Shown here in pieces: positions 1-8,950 of a stretch of DNA of 64,000 nt. The position numbers were made by a program, and so were the translations under genes. Under the pieces are notes generated by a model. That model worked only from the letters and a program-made list of their open reading frames with translations. It searched no databases and was not told the DNA's origin. Numbering within the stretch: the stretch's first letter is position 1; each line of letters starts with the position of its first letter. This DNA is from Aliarcobacter trophiarum LMG 25534 (lineage in GTDB: Bacteria > Campylobacterota > Campylobacteria > Campylobacterales > Arcobacteraceae): positions 558,001 through 622,000 of the forward strand of contig NZ_CP031367.1 of assembly GCF_003355515.1 (NCBI RefSeq), given 5' to 3'.

Positions 1-594
1 GATAATATAAAAGATAATAAATATAATCCAAATGATTCTCAAAAATGGCATTTATACACGAGAGAAAGCCATTTGGAAAGAAACTATCCAAAAGTATTAA
101 TTCCCATGACAGCAAATGATGTCTATGCAAGTGTTACATTGAATGATTTTTATTATTGTGATAATTCTAATGTAAATTATACAGATATTCCTAATAAATC
201 TAAAGAAAATTTATATGCTGTTGCATCAATTTTTAATTCAACTATTTTTTCTGTATTAGCAAGAGCAATAGCAAATAAACAACAAAATGGTTACTATAAA
301 TTAAATAAACAATATATTGAACCTGTTTTATTTCCAGCATATATTTTTGAAAACAATCACCCATTTGTTAAAGAACTAGCTAGTGTTGGAATTAATATAG
401 AAGAAAAACAAAATGAATATATATATTCTCCACCTCTTAAGCAAAAAAAGATAAAACAAGAATTATCAAATCTATGGGATAAATTAGATAGTTTAACAGC
501 ACAAGCCTATAAATTAACAAAAGAACAAGAAGAATATTTTAATAGACTTGGTAGAAATATAAATCGTAATGATATTTTGGACAATATTTTATGA
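1..594 (+). CDS. C-terminal part of a DNA methyltransferase / type II R-M protein (5' end outside window)
   Basis: The frame is open from base 1, so this is the 3' end of a longer gene; the TTG at 73 is probably an internal codon. The segment LIPMTANDVYASV followed by an aromatic strand (NDFYYCDN) and then 'ASIFNSTIFSVLAR' resembles the C-terminal target-recognition region of Eco57I/TaqI-like N6-adenine methyltransferases. The tail is helical and charged (AYKLTKEQEEYFNRLGR). It overlaps the next methyltransferase gene by 4 bases (ATGA), so the two are translationally coupled. It lies in the cargo of the Tn7-like element. It could instead be the specificity half of a split type IIG enzyme; the catalytic part cannot be seen. 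Confidence 0.5.
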   Translation, partial: DNIKDNKYNPNDSQKWHLYTRESHLERNYPKVLIPMTANDVYASVTLNDFYYCDNSNVNYTDIPNKSKENLYAVASIFNSTIFSVLARAIANKQQNGYYKLNKQYIEPVLFPAYIFENNHPFVKELASVGINIEEKQNEYIYSPPLKQKKIKQELSNLWDKLDSLTAQAYKLTKEQEEYFNRLGRNINRNDILDNIL

Positions 595-2432
595 ATAAGC
601 AAATTAAAGAATATTTAAAAAATTATTCTAATGATTTAAATATAGTTAATAAATTGATTGTTTCAGCATATCTAGAATTTAATAACTTAAAAGCAATCAA
701 GAATAAACATATTCTCGAACTTTTAAGTGGTAATGATAAAAAAGAAATTGATAATTTTTTAAAGTTAATTTATAATCATTCTGAAATATTTAGTTTTGAG
801 GATGTAATAAATTTATTTGAAATAACAATTCCTTCAAGTGATATTGTAGTAAATGGTGCAATTTATACTCCAAAATATATTAGGGATTATATAATTAATA
901 ATTCAGTAAATAAGCTAGATATTAATGAAAGAATTAAAATTGCTGATATTGCATGTGGCTCTGGAGCATTTTTATATACAGTAGCTAAGTATTTAAAAGA
1001 AAAAACAAAATCTAGTTTGTTTGATATTTATAAAAAAAATATTTTTGGTTTAGATATAGCTGAATATGCTATTGAGAGAACAAAAATATTACTTACTTTA
1101 TATGCAATTACTTTGGGTGAAGATATAGAACAATTTGAATTTAATTTGTTTTCTGGAAATGCGTTAAGTTTCGATTGGAATGAAAAATATATAGGATTTA
1201 ATGGATTTGATTCAATAGTGGGAAATCCACCTTATGTTAGAACAAAAAACTTAGATAATGGGAGCAAAAGTCTTCTTAAAAATTGGAAGGTTGCAAACTC
1301 AGGTAATCCTGATTTATATATTCCTTTTTTTGAAATAGGTATAAAATATTTAAAAGAAAATGGTTATCTTGGATATATAACGATTAATACATTTAAAAAA
1401 AGTGTCAATGCAAGAGAGCTAAGAAAGTTTTTAAATAAAGAATCACTTAAATTAAGTATTTTAGATTTTGGAAGTTATCAAATATTTGATAATAAAATGA
1501 CATACACTTGTATAGTTTTAATTCAAAAGAATATATCAGAATACATTACTTATGCAAAAATATCACCTGATAGTATAAAGTTTTCTAGGAAGTTTAATTT
1601 TACAGAAATCGATTATAATATTTTAGATGACCATAAAGGTTGGTTACTTGCCGATGAAAATATTTTTAAGAATATTAATATTATTGAAAATACAGGTATT
1701 CCTCTAGGTAGAAAAAACTTAATAAAAAATGGTATAGCTACATTACAAAATAGCTTATATATTTTTAAACCTTATAAAGAGGATAAAAAGTATTTTTATA
1801 TGGAATATAATAACGAAGAATATAAGATTGAAAGAGCTATTTGTAGAGATATTATCAAGCCAAATAAGTTGAAAACTTCTGAAGAGATAGAAAAATTAAC
1901 TGAAAAGATAATTTTTCCATATAATGTTAAAAATAGGTTTGCTTCTGTTATAGATGAGTCTTTCTTAGAAAGTACATATCCATATACATATAAATATTTA
2001 TTAAAGCATAAAGATTTGCTTTTACAAAGAGATAAGAATAAAGATAAAAAATACAAATGGTTTGAATTCGGGAGAAGTCAATCTATAAATGATTACGGCA
2101 AAAAATTATTATTCCCATATATGTCAAATAAACCTTATTTTGTATATACAAACGACGAAAATTTAATGTTCTATGCTGGTTATGCAATATATGGAGAATC
2201 AGAAATAGAATTGAAGATTATTGAAAAGATTCTAAAATCTAAAGTTTTCTGGTACTATATTGAACACACAAGTAAACCATATTCATCTAAGTATTTTGCA
2301 TTAGCTAAAAATTATGTCAAAGACTTTGGAATTTGTGAACTTACTGATGATGAAAAAGTTTTTTTATTAAAACAAAATTCTAAAGATAAAATTGATAATT
2401 TTTTAATTTCAAAATATGGTATTTTAATATAG
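591..2432 (+). CDS. N6-adenine DNA methyltransferase, Eco57I-like
   Basis: This 613-residue protein has the order of a gamma-type adenine methylase. Motif X-like IYTPKYI is at about 91-97, the SAM-binding motif I (ADIACGSGAF) at 118-127, FGLDI at about 152-156, and the catalytic motif IV GNPPYV at 211-216. The remaining 400 residues would hold the target-recognition domain; AIYGESEIELKIIEKILKSK near residue 540 is typical of the TaqI/Eco57I C-terminal fold. No PD-(D/E)XK or helicase motif was seen, so it may only modify DNA. It starts at ATG 591 inside the stop of the previous gene. The role is probably restriction-modification carried as transposon cargo. Confidence 0.8.
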   Translation: MNKQIKEYLKNYSNDLNIVNKLIVSAYLEFNNLKAIKNKHILELLSGNDKKEIDNFLKLIYNHSEIFSFEDVINLFEITIPSSDIVVNGAIYTPKYIRDYIINNSVNKLDINERIKIADIACGSGAFLYTVAKYLKEKTKSSLFDIYKKNIFGLDIAEYAIERTKILLTLYAITLGEDIEQFEFNLFSGNALSFDWNEKYIGFNGFDSIVGNPPYVRTKNLDNGSKSLLKNWKVANSGNPDLYIPFFEIGIKYLKENGYLGYITINTFKKSVNARELRKFLNKESLKLSILDFGSYQIFDNKMTYTCIVLIQKNISEYITYAKISPDSIKFSRKFNFTEIDYNILDDHKGWLLADENIFKNINIIENTGIPLGRKNLIKNGIATLQNSLYIFKPYKEDKKYFYMEYNNEEYKIERAICRDIIKPNKLKTSEEIEKLTEKIIFPYNVKNRFASVIDESFLESTYPYTYKYLLKHKDLLLQRDKNKDKKYKWFEFGRSQSINDYGKKLLFPYMSNKPYFVYTNDENLMFYAGYAIYGESEIELKIIEKILKSKVFWYYIEHTSKPYSSKYFALAKNYVKDFGICELTDDEKVFLLKQNSKDKIDNFLISKYGILI

Positions 2433-2764
2433 ATAGATTAATTATAGTAATTTAAACTATTATAATTTTAATATAAAACTTACAAAAATTCTTTTTGAAC
2501 TCGATGTAAGAATTTTAAAAATTAATAATTTTACTTTAACAATTTAGTTAAATATATTTTAAACAAAGTTATTAATCTATGTTAATAATATTTATCAGCT
2601 TATATGATATACAATAATTAAAGATAATATATAGTATTTGATACTAATTTATGTAAAATTTAACACTAGTTTTATGTAGATATTATCAGAAATGTCATTT
2701 TTACTATAGGATAGCTTAAGTTTTTATGATAAAATTCTTCATACTAATTAATTAGGAATACAAT
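2433..2764. other. AT-rich non-coding stretch in transposon cargo
   Basis: This stretch has almost no G or C and no reading frame of useful length on either strand. The only readable signals are at its end: a possible -10 (TATGATAAA near 2727) and AGGA about 7 bases before the ATG at 2765. Together they suggest that the broken small gene that follows was once expressed from here. Confidence 0.4.
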
Positions 2765-3022
2765 ATGAATCACAAATATAAGATAGAAGTACCTACATAA
2801 CAAGGGTATAACCAAGTACTTATACTTAATCGTCAAAATATTATAAAATTAAAAGAACTTTTACTTAAAGGTGAAGGCACTCAATGTATAGGTTCGTATT
2901 CACTACGGGTAGAAAGTGATAGTTTAAGTTTGTATAAATATAAAAAGTTTGATGGTCCTTGTTATGTTATGAGTATAGAAGATACTTTGAAAGCAATTAA
3001 TGATATAGATTACAGTTTATGA
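2765..3022 (+). pseudogene. Small broken gene, 85 codons with one in-frame stop
   Basis: An ATG with an AGGA ribosome site begins a frame (MNHKYKIEVPT). TAA at 2798-2800 interrupts it, and the same frame then stays open to TGA at 3020-3022. The part after the stop reads as an ordinary soluble protein (QGYNQVLILNRQNIIKLKEL near the start, ending EDTLKAINDIDYSL). A single base change would restore it. I do not recognise the family. Either it is a decayed cargo gene, or the stop is a sequencing error; the lack of any good start codon after the stop makes an intact shorter gene unlikely. Confidence 0.4.
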
Positions 3023-3162
3023 ATATGAGCTATTTAATTAGGTATAATATATTCTATTGTTCACTTTCAATACTTTGTGATTTAATAATTGTAGTGCAAG
3101 AAGGTATTTATTGATTTTAAAATTATTTTTAGAATATGTAGATTTAAAAGGTTAATTAAGAT

Positions 3163-3708
3163 ATGAGAGTTTTAAAATATTTATTACTGTTCTTTGTACA
3201 ACTTGTAATAACATTCATATGTGTATTTTTTTCTATAATATTTATTGAAAATTATGTTGGGATAGCAACAACTATTAATCCTATGGATAGTGTTTCTTTA
3301 GCAAATACATTTATGGTATTTGTTACTTTTATCCTAGTTGGTGTTACTCTTGTAATAACACTTGCCAGTATTTGGTTTGCAAAAACTGTATCTGAAAAAA
3401 AGATAGATATAATAAGGGATAACATTAAGGAAATTGTTGAATCATTATTAACTAATAAGAATTTGCAAGATGGAGTATTTAAAGAAATAATAGAACAAGC
3501 AAACGTAAAAAAGACACTAGGAAAGCATATAGAAGAGCTGACAAAAGCACAAAGAGATGATTTTACTAATGAAATTGAAAATACAACTAAGAAATTGAAT
3601 GATGAAATTGAAAATATTCAAAAAAGTGTTATATCAATTATTGATAAAAAGATACAAGATTTACCAAAAGCAAATGAGTTAAATGAATTAATTGGAGGTA
3701 AAAAATAA
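3163..3708 (+). CDS. Two-pass membrane protein with cytoplasmic coiled coil
   Basis: Family not recognised. The 181-residue protein has two hydrophobic segments (about 4-28 and 48-73). A charged helical tail rich in E, K, I and N follows, with a likely coiled coil at about 125-165. The tail would point into the cytoplasm. TAA at 3706-3708 overlaps the ATG of the ImmA/IrrE gene (TAATG), and that gene overlaps the next, so three proteins are made from one message. A TATAAT-like box near 3042 may drive it. The layout (membrane anchor, metallopeptidase, nuclease-associated protein) suggests a defence or toxin-type cassette, but this is inference. Confidence 0.7.
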   Translation: MRVLKYLLLFFVQLVITFICVFFSIIFIENYVGIATTINPMDSVSLANTFMVFVTFILVGVTLVITLASIWFAKTVSEKKIDIIRDNIKEIVESLLTNKNLQDGVFKEIIEQANVKKTLGKHIEELTKAQRDDFTNEIENTTKKLNDEIENIQKSVISIIDKKIQDLPKANELNELIGGKK

Positions 3709-4280
3709 TGGAAAAGAAATATACTACTTTTTTAAATAAAACAACTTCAGCCTATGATTTATTAAAATATTTAGGAAGTCAATCAGATTTTAGTTTAAAA
3801 CTTCCAATAGATATTGAAGGAATTATAAAATATCTTAATATTAAATTAAGTAAAAATCCTAATTTTAAAAAAATAAAATTAGATGGAATGATAACTGTAA
3901 AAAATCAAGAACCAGAAATTTGGATAAATCCAATGAAAACACAATTTGAAGAAAGAATAAGATTTACTTTGGCTCATGAGTTAGGACATTTTATGTTGCA
4001 TATAGCCCCCGATAATAATTTAGGGAAAGATATAAGCATAGAAGATAATGAAGTAAGTTACAATAGAGATGATAACTGGAATCATATAGAAATGGAGGCA
4101 AATAACTTTGCATCACAATTACTTATGCCGTCATCTATGATTATAGAAGAAACAAAAAAAACATTACAAGAAAACCCTAATTTGAGTAAAGATGAAATTG
4201 TTGAAAAATTGGCATCAATCTTTGCTGTGTCTAATTTAGCTATGAAATATAGATTAAAAAAAATGGGAGTTAATATATGA
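3708..4280 (+). CDS. ImmA/IrrE family metallopeptidase
   Basis: The zinc-protease signature is clear: HELGH at 90-94 in the context RFTLAHELGHFMLH. A downstream EANNFASQLLMP block starts with the probable third ligand, E130. This is the standard ImmA/IrrE (DUF955) domain, and at 190 residues the protein is a stand-alone peptidase without an XRE domain. Known relatives cleave repressors or antitoxins (ImmA on ImmR, IrrE on DdrO) to release a response. It is coupled by overlaps to the membrane protein before it and the beta-like protein after it. Its likely substrate would be a partner in the same cassette, but none is evident, as no repressor is encoded nearby. Confidence 0.85.
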   Translation: MEKKYTTFLNKTTSAYDLLKYLGSQSDFSLKLPIDIEGIIKYLNIKLSKNPNFKKIKLDGMITVKNQEPEIWINPMKTQFEERIRFTLAHELGHFMLHIAPDNNLGKDISIEDNEVSYNRDDNWNHIEMEANNFASQLLMPSSMIIEETKKTLQENPNLSKDEIVEKLASIFAVSNLAMKYRLKKMGVNI

Positions 4281-5710
4281 GTTATATCGAGTTTAATTCA
4301 CCTACTATAGCTTTTGGGGAATCTAAAGTAATTATTATGTTAAATGGTGTGGGAATTGATTCTTTTGATATACCTGCACCAAATGTTGCAGAAAAAGCTA
4401 AAGAAAGCTTAGTGAGGGAAACTAATAGTTTTGAATATAATGATATTATTTATACTATAGAAATAAACTCATCAAATCTTGGAACATATGTTGTTATAGA
4501 AACAGAGTATGATACTGATGATATATACAATTTTGAGATATTTATTGATACTAAACAAGAATTTATCAATATGAAGCAAGAATTAGAAATATCATTGTAT
4601 GTTCCAGCACTTTCATATACTAATACCACATCTGCTGTTCTTTATGGGCAAATTAATAAAAATGTCATACCCTTAATAGATATAGAAACTGAGGATAAAT
4701 TTTTATCTTATTTAAATGACGAGCTTATTGTAGGATATAAACATTTATTAGATATTTCATCTATGAAAGAAATAACTAATAAAGAAGAGAGAGATAAAGC
4801 AAAATTAATTAGAAAACAAGAAAAAAAAGAATTTGGTAAAATGAATACACTTATTCCTAGTCCTATTGAAAAATTTATGCAACCTGAACATAAGACTAAT
4901 TACTTAAAAGAAATAATACACAAAGAAAATGTAATTCCAGTATTTAAATGGGATGAAAATAACGCTAATATAGATAAGTTGAAATCATTTGTTAGAGTTT
5001 TAATGAATGAATATGGTGAAATTGGGATTAGGGTCTCTGAAGTAACTAGTTTTTTTGAAAATATTGAAGAAATTTCAAAAATTCATGATATTAATTTAAT
5101 TTTAGATTTAAATACAAATTTTAATAGAACAGAAATAATAAATTATGTTAAAGAATCAATTAAATATTCTTTTATTAACATAATATACTTAGGTGCTCAA
5201 TTTAGTGCAGATGATATTTCTATATCAAAAAATGACACTAATAAAAACTTAATAAGTACAAACCAACCATTATTAGTTTTTAATTCTATAAAACAAGATG
5301 ATGGAATAAAAATAGATATAGGATTTGGTGATTATTGTGGATTTGACAAGAAAACTATAACTGAGTTGCCCTCAGGAGGAAGAGGAACAGCTCGTGTGGT
5401 ATTGAGTAGTATTGATAATTCTATGAAGTTCTTGGTAAGAAGAGGTTGGGATGAAAATGATATTTCACAAGATACAAAAACTGGTAAAACAAAAGTTGGA
5501 TATGGGCATTCTATGAGAAAATTATTAAAAGATATAGCTGAGGGTGAATTGGATGACCATTATGGTCAAAAATTTATGGATGAAAATCTATGTGATGCTG
5601 ATTTTTCATTAAAAAGTTATTATCCAGATATTACAACTCCAGGGATGATAAAAACTTTATGTTTTAGACATAATATTTTTTCTATTATTCATAATTTTAT
5701 GAAAAATTAA
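4277..5710 (+). CDS. Beta / sce7725-like protein
   Basis: The 477-residue protein has a beta-rich N-terminal part (1-130), a lysine- and glutamate-rich linker, and then a region (about 205-440) resembling the phage 'beta protein'/sce7725 family. That region shows VIPVFKWDENN, long alternating strands (INLILDLNT, INIIYLGAQ), a GFGDYCGF block and a glycine-rich turn (PSGGRGTARV). The biochemical function is unknown. It overlaps the ImmA/IrrE gene by 4 bases. Its stop overlaps by 3 bases the stop of the convergent sce7726-like gene, a pairing that fits known sce7725-sce7726 neighbours. The family call rests on pattern recognition only and is moderate. Confidence 0.5.
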   Translation: MSYIEFNSPTIAFGESKVIIMLNGVGIDSFDIPAPNVAEKAKESLVRETNSFEYNDIIYTIEINSSNLGTYVVIETEYDTDDIYNFEIFIDTKQEFINMKQELEISLYVPALSYTNTTSAVLYGQINKNVIPLIDIETEDKFLSYLNDELIVGYKHLLDISSMKEITNKEERDKAKLIRKQEKKEFGKMNTLIPSPIEKFMQPEHKTNYLKEIIHKENVIPVFKWDENNANIDKLKSFVRVLMNEYGEIGIRVSEVTSFFENIEEISKIHDINLILDLNTNFNRTEIINYVKESIKYSFINIIYLGAQFSADDISISKNDTNKNLISTNQPLLVFNSIKQDDGIKIDIGFGDYCGFDKKTITELPSGGRGTARVVLSSIDNSMKFLVRRGWDENDISQDTKTGKTKVGYGHSMRKLLKDIAEGELDDHYGQKFMDENLCDADFSLKSYYPDITTPGMIKTLCFRHNIFSIIHNFMKN

Positions 5711-6426
5711 TTAAAATCTTTAAAGATATAGGCTGGAAGATATTTTAGAGGGGTAATTCCCATATCTTCCAAATCTTTAAATCTTGAGAGTAAAGCTCTT
5801 TCATAATCTTTTTTTTCGATATAATCTTGTCTTTTTAAATGTTCTCTTATATACTTTTCTTTTAATCTAAATAAAGTTACTTTTCTAAGTTCATCTTCTG
5901 TTAGAACTTCTAAAATTTTGTTATATGCTTCATGACTTGAGTATTTATACCATTGCTCAAAATCTCTTAAACTTTCTCTTAATTCAATAGGACTCCAATA
6001 GGCTAAATAAAAATTTTTACCCACTTCAAATTTTCTACTATCTCTAATATGAGTAAGTCCATATCTACTGCTAACAGATATGACTCCAACTCCATCCATA
6101 AAATCTAAAGTATCAAGTTTGCTAATAAACTTTTCATCTGCAACTACTGTAACTTTATGTGCAAATTTTTTATAATCGCTTATCTGTTTTTCTAGCCTAA
6201 CTAAAGAATCAGCTTTTGATTTTATCTCATATATGTGAATATCTCCATTTGTTACTAATATATCTATAATACTATTTGGTAGTGATACCTCAGGTACAGC
6301 TATATATCTACCTTTTGTAGATTTATAAATATATTTCAATAAAGATATTTTAATTCTTTCTGCTTCTTTTAACTCATTTAATTTCATGGTTGGCATTGTA
6401 TCAAATTCATTCTTGTTTATATTCAT
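5707..6426 (-). CDS. sce7726 family protein, nuclease-like fold
   Basis: The core DILVTNGDIHIYEIKS, then DSLVRLEKQISDYKKF and KVTVVADEKF, matches the sce7726 family. The D...E-x-K arrangement is that of PD-(D/E)XK-type nucleases. The length from the ATG at 6426 is 239 residues. I prefer this ATG to the GTG at 6435 because GGAG lies 8 bases before it and overlaps the tnsF stop (TAG). The gene sits two bases after tnsF on a pure spacing basis, so it is transcribed with the transposition genes. It faces the beta/sce7725-like gene, which lies on the opposite strand. It may belong functionally to that protein rather than to transposition. Confidence 0.65.
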   Translation of the reverse strand: MNINKNEFDTMPTMKLNELKEAERIKISLLKYIYKSTKGRYIAVPEVSLPNSIIDILVTNGDIHIYEIKSKADSLVRLEKQISDYKKFAHKVTVVADEKFISKLDTLDFMDGVGVISVSSRYGLTHIRDSRKFEVGKNFYLAYWSPIELRESLRDFEQWYKYSSHEAYNKILEVLTEDELRKVTLFRLKEKYIREHLKRQDYIEKKDYERALLSRFKDLEDMGITPLKYLPAYIFKDFN

Positions 6427-6437
6427 TATAATCACTC

Positions 6438-7883
6438 CTATTCAATATAAATTTTATATTTATTAATTAAAATATATTTATTATTATGTTCATTACTTTT
6501 AATATTATTAATACTTATAAATAAATTTGTTGGAACTTTAATATCATGAAGATAGCCAATAAGTGTTCTATAATATAATTGTTCTTTGTTTTGTGGAATT
6601 TTTGGTAGCCTCATTAAATCTAGCAATCTCTGTTTTAGTATTGTTTTTGAAGTTGATGTTTTTTTGAATTTGAATGGCTTGATATTTATAAGTGAAACAT
6701 CTATCTTTTTTTCATTTCTTAAAAAATTTATAAATCCAGTTATTGCAGCTTTTTGACCAGAATAAAGCCATAAATAACCTTCGAGTAAAAAAGTTGATGG
6801 TCTATTGTTTTTAAAATTTTCACAATATTCTAAAAATTTAATAGCAGGAGTAAGAGATAACCTTATACTTCGTATTGTAGTTTTATTTTGCTCTAATTTC
6901 TCTAATAAATATTTATAATAGTCTTCTATTAAAATTCTATTTTTGCTACCCTTTGGGAAATTATCTAAATATTTATTAATCATATCAAGATTTGCCTGTT
7001 TTTCTTTCACTTCTAAATTTATATTTATAATATTTTGCTCATCTAAGAAAGAAGTTACTAATAGATATTCTCTAGTAGTTGCAACAGTAAAATTTGATAC
7101 AATTTCATCATAAGTTGGAACTCTTTTTAGGTTTAATGCTAATTCATCTAACATAAAAAAGTATTTAAAATAATGCTGTATTTTAAGAGATGCGAAATTA
7201 CTATCTCTTTTTTGAAGAAGCCACTTACTAAAACTTATAAAACTATCTTTGAAATAATTAGATAATGCTTTAGATAATTTATTAACTTTATTGTTTAAAG
7301 TTTTTAAATTATTGCAATTACGACAAATATTCCCATAACCTGCAGGTATTAAACTATTACATGTTTTGCATTCTTTAAAGCCTTGTTCATAGCAAATTTT
7401 ACATATAGCATTTTTGTTGTCATCATAACTATGTGCTTCTCTTCTATAGCTACAAGAACTACAAATAGGAAGAGTTTTATTGTAACAAGAAGTACATAAC
7501 ATTTTTATATGTCCATCTTTTAATTTACGATTTGAAACATTGATTTTTTCTTTATTACAATTACTGCAACATTTTAATTTACTATAATATTTCGCACATG
7601 ATTTACAAACAACGCCATTTTTAAGTATTTTTCCAATAGAAAAATCTTTTTTGTCACATCTACTACAGGGAAGATTAGCTACTTCACAAAACTTGCATAT
7701 ATGGTTTTCTGAGTATTTATGAATTTTTTTAGTTTTATTACACTTTATACATTTTTTACTAATAAAATATTTTTCATAACAGCTTCGGCAATAATGTTTT
7801 TCTTTATATCTATAATCCCAATTTGTTAAATTTTTGTTACAAAAGTCACAAGTTCTTGCAAAAATTCTAAATTTTACAGACAA
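6438..7883 (-). CDS. tnsF: TnsF-like target selector (zinc ribbons plus inactive tyrosine-recombinase-like domain)
   Basis: Residues 12-190 hold twelve CxxC pairs (12/15, 32/35, 45/48, 63/66, 73/76, 93/96, 106/109, 130/133, 141/144, 161/164, 172/175, 187/190), enough for about six zinc modules. From about 315 comes a helical region like the core-binding domain of tyrosine recombinases (LLEKLEQNKTTIRSIRLSL, KFLEYC, AAITGFINFLRNEKK). The protein ends before a full catalytic domain, and no R-H-R-Y set is present. Published Tn6022-like elements use TnsF, with an inactivated tyrosine recombinase domain, to insert in comM; position and target here agree. Start is TTG 7883, overlapping the end of tniQ, with GAGG 10 bases before it. 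Confidence 0.7.
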   Translation of the reverse strand: MSVKFRIFARTCDFCNKNLTNWDYRYKEKHYCRSCYEKYFISKKCIKCNKTKKIHKYSENHICKFCEVANLPCSRCDKKDFSIGKILKNGVVCKSCAKYYSKLKCCSNCNKEKINVSNRKLKDGHIKMLCTSCYNKTLPICSSCSYRREAHSYDDNKNAICKICYEQGFKECKTCNSLIPAGYGNICRNCNNLKTLNNKVNKLSKALSNYFKDSFISFSKWLLQKRDSNFASLKIQHYFKYFFMLDELALNLKRVPTYDEIVSNFTVATTREYLLVTSFLDEQNIININLEVKEKQANLDMINKYLDNFPKGSKNRILIEDYYKYLLEKLEQNKTTIRSIRLSLTPAIKFLEYCENFKNNRPSTFLLEGYLWLYSGQKAAITGFINFLRNEKKIDVSLINIKPFKFKKTSTSKTILKQRLLDLMRLPKIPQNKEQLYYRTLIGYLHDIKVPTNLFISINNIKSNEHNNKYILINKYKIYIE

Positions 7884-8950
7884 GATTTTAGTTCCTCTAA
7901 TAAAATTTTCACCTCTTCTTTACTTTTTGGAGTAATTTCTTTGGTACTAACTACATCTTTATTTTTTGAATTTACTTTAAGATTTTTAGTAATATAGTCT
8001 ATTGTTTTTGAAGATAGAGTACTTTGTTTAGCTACTAATTTATATGTAAAATCTAATTCTTCAAAAATCTTTTTTATATCTTCTATTTTTAGGCTGAATA
8101 GTCTTGAAACTAAAAGTAAGTAAAATTCTCTAGCTTTTAATTCCATATCTTCAAAATTATCTGAGGTTTTAATCTCTTCTAGTTGTTTTTTAAGATGTTC
8201 TAAATTTAGTTTTTTTAGAAAAGTTGTGCTTTTGTTTGTTTTCATCAAAGCTCTTAAAAAAGATAGTAAAATTCTTAAAGTTTTAAATAGTTCTTCTAGG
8301 TTTAACTCAATCAAGGGAAATTTTTTATCTATATTTTCGTTAAAAATGGCATTGTTTAATTTTTCTTGGAAAATATAGACCTCTTCATTTGCTCTTTTCA
8401 TATTAGATTCTCGCAAGTCATATTCACAATTAGTACATAAAAATGGTTTAGCTTCATCGAATGTAATTTTATATGGAGTAAAGTTTGTCTCACATTTTTG
8501 GCATTTTTGAAGTAGATTTATTTTATGAATTGAACAAGAAGTGTTCCATGCTAATCTAAATTCTCTTCTTAAGCTGAATTCTTTTTCATTTTTTAAGCAT
8601 AATGGGCAAAAATATGTTCCATTTCTTCTATAAGTACCTCGTTGCCCCGTACTAATTATAAAAGTCCAAGCCTTTTTATAATTTAGCTTATCATTACCAA
8701 TTATTTTTTTATAAAGAGGTTCTAGTGTCATATTTTTTAATTCTTGAAAAGATTTATTACAACCTTTTACAAGTTTATGAACCTCTTCATCTTCAATAAA
8801 TCTATCAGGGTCTTTACTCCAAAATTTATTATCATTAAAAATCATAGTAGCCCAACTGCTAGGTTCACTACCATTTATAATAGAGCTTCTAATAAGCCAA
8901 GAGCTTAAAATTTCATTATTGTAGATTTGAGGTTCAATTAGTATTTTCAT
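7874..8950 (-). CDS. tniQ: TniQ/TnsD-like transposition protein
   Basis: The 358-residue TniQ-type protein shows the family's usual opening (PQIYNNEILSSWLIRSS) and two zinc-finger sets. One is C115/C118 with C139/H142 and the other is C150/C153 with C172/C175; the SLRREFRLAW segment lies between. TniQ proteins connect the target selector with the TnsC ATPase. It lacks the long DNA-binding C-terminal part of Tn7 TnsD, so it would rely on a separate selector, here the TnsF-like protein. ATG 8950 overlaps the tnsC stop (ATGA), and its end overlaps the start of tnsF. Confidence 0.88.
   Translation of the reverse strand: MKILIEPQIYNNEILSSWLIRSSIINGSEPSSWATMIFNDNKFWSKDPDRFIEDEEVHKLVKGCNKSFQELKNMTLEPLYKKIIGNDKLNYKKAWTFIISTGQRGTYRRNGTYFCPLCLKNEKEFSLRREFRLAWNTSCSIHKINLLQKCQKCETNFTPYKITFDEAKPFLCTNCEYDLRESNMKRANEEVYIFQEKLNNAIFNENIDKKFPLIELNLEELFKTLRILLSFLRALMKTNKSTTFLKKLNLEHLKKQLEEIKTSDNFEDMELKAREFYLLLVSRLFSLKIEDIKKIFEELDFTYKLVAKQSTLSSKTIDYITKNLKVNSKNKDVVSTKEITPKSKEEVKILLEELKSCL

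Noticed and set aside
5707-6426. sce7726-like gene as a second TnsA
   Set aside because: Its motifs match the sce7726 family, and a TnsA with full E-D-ExK set is already present.
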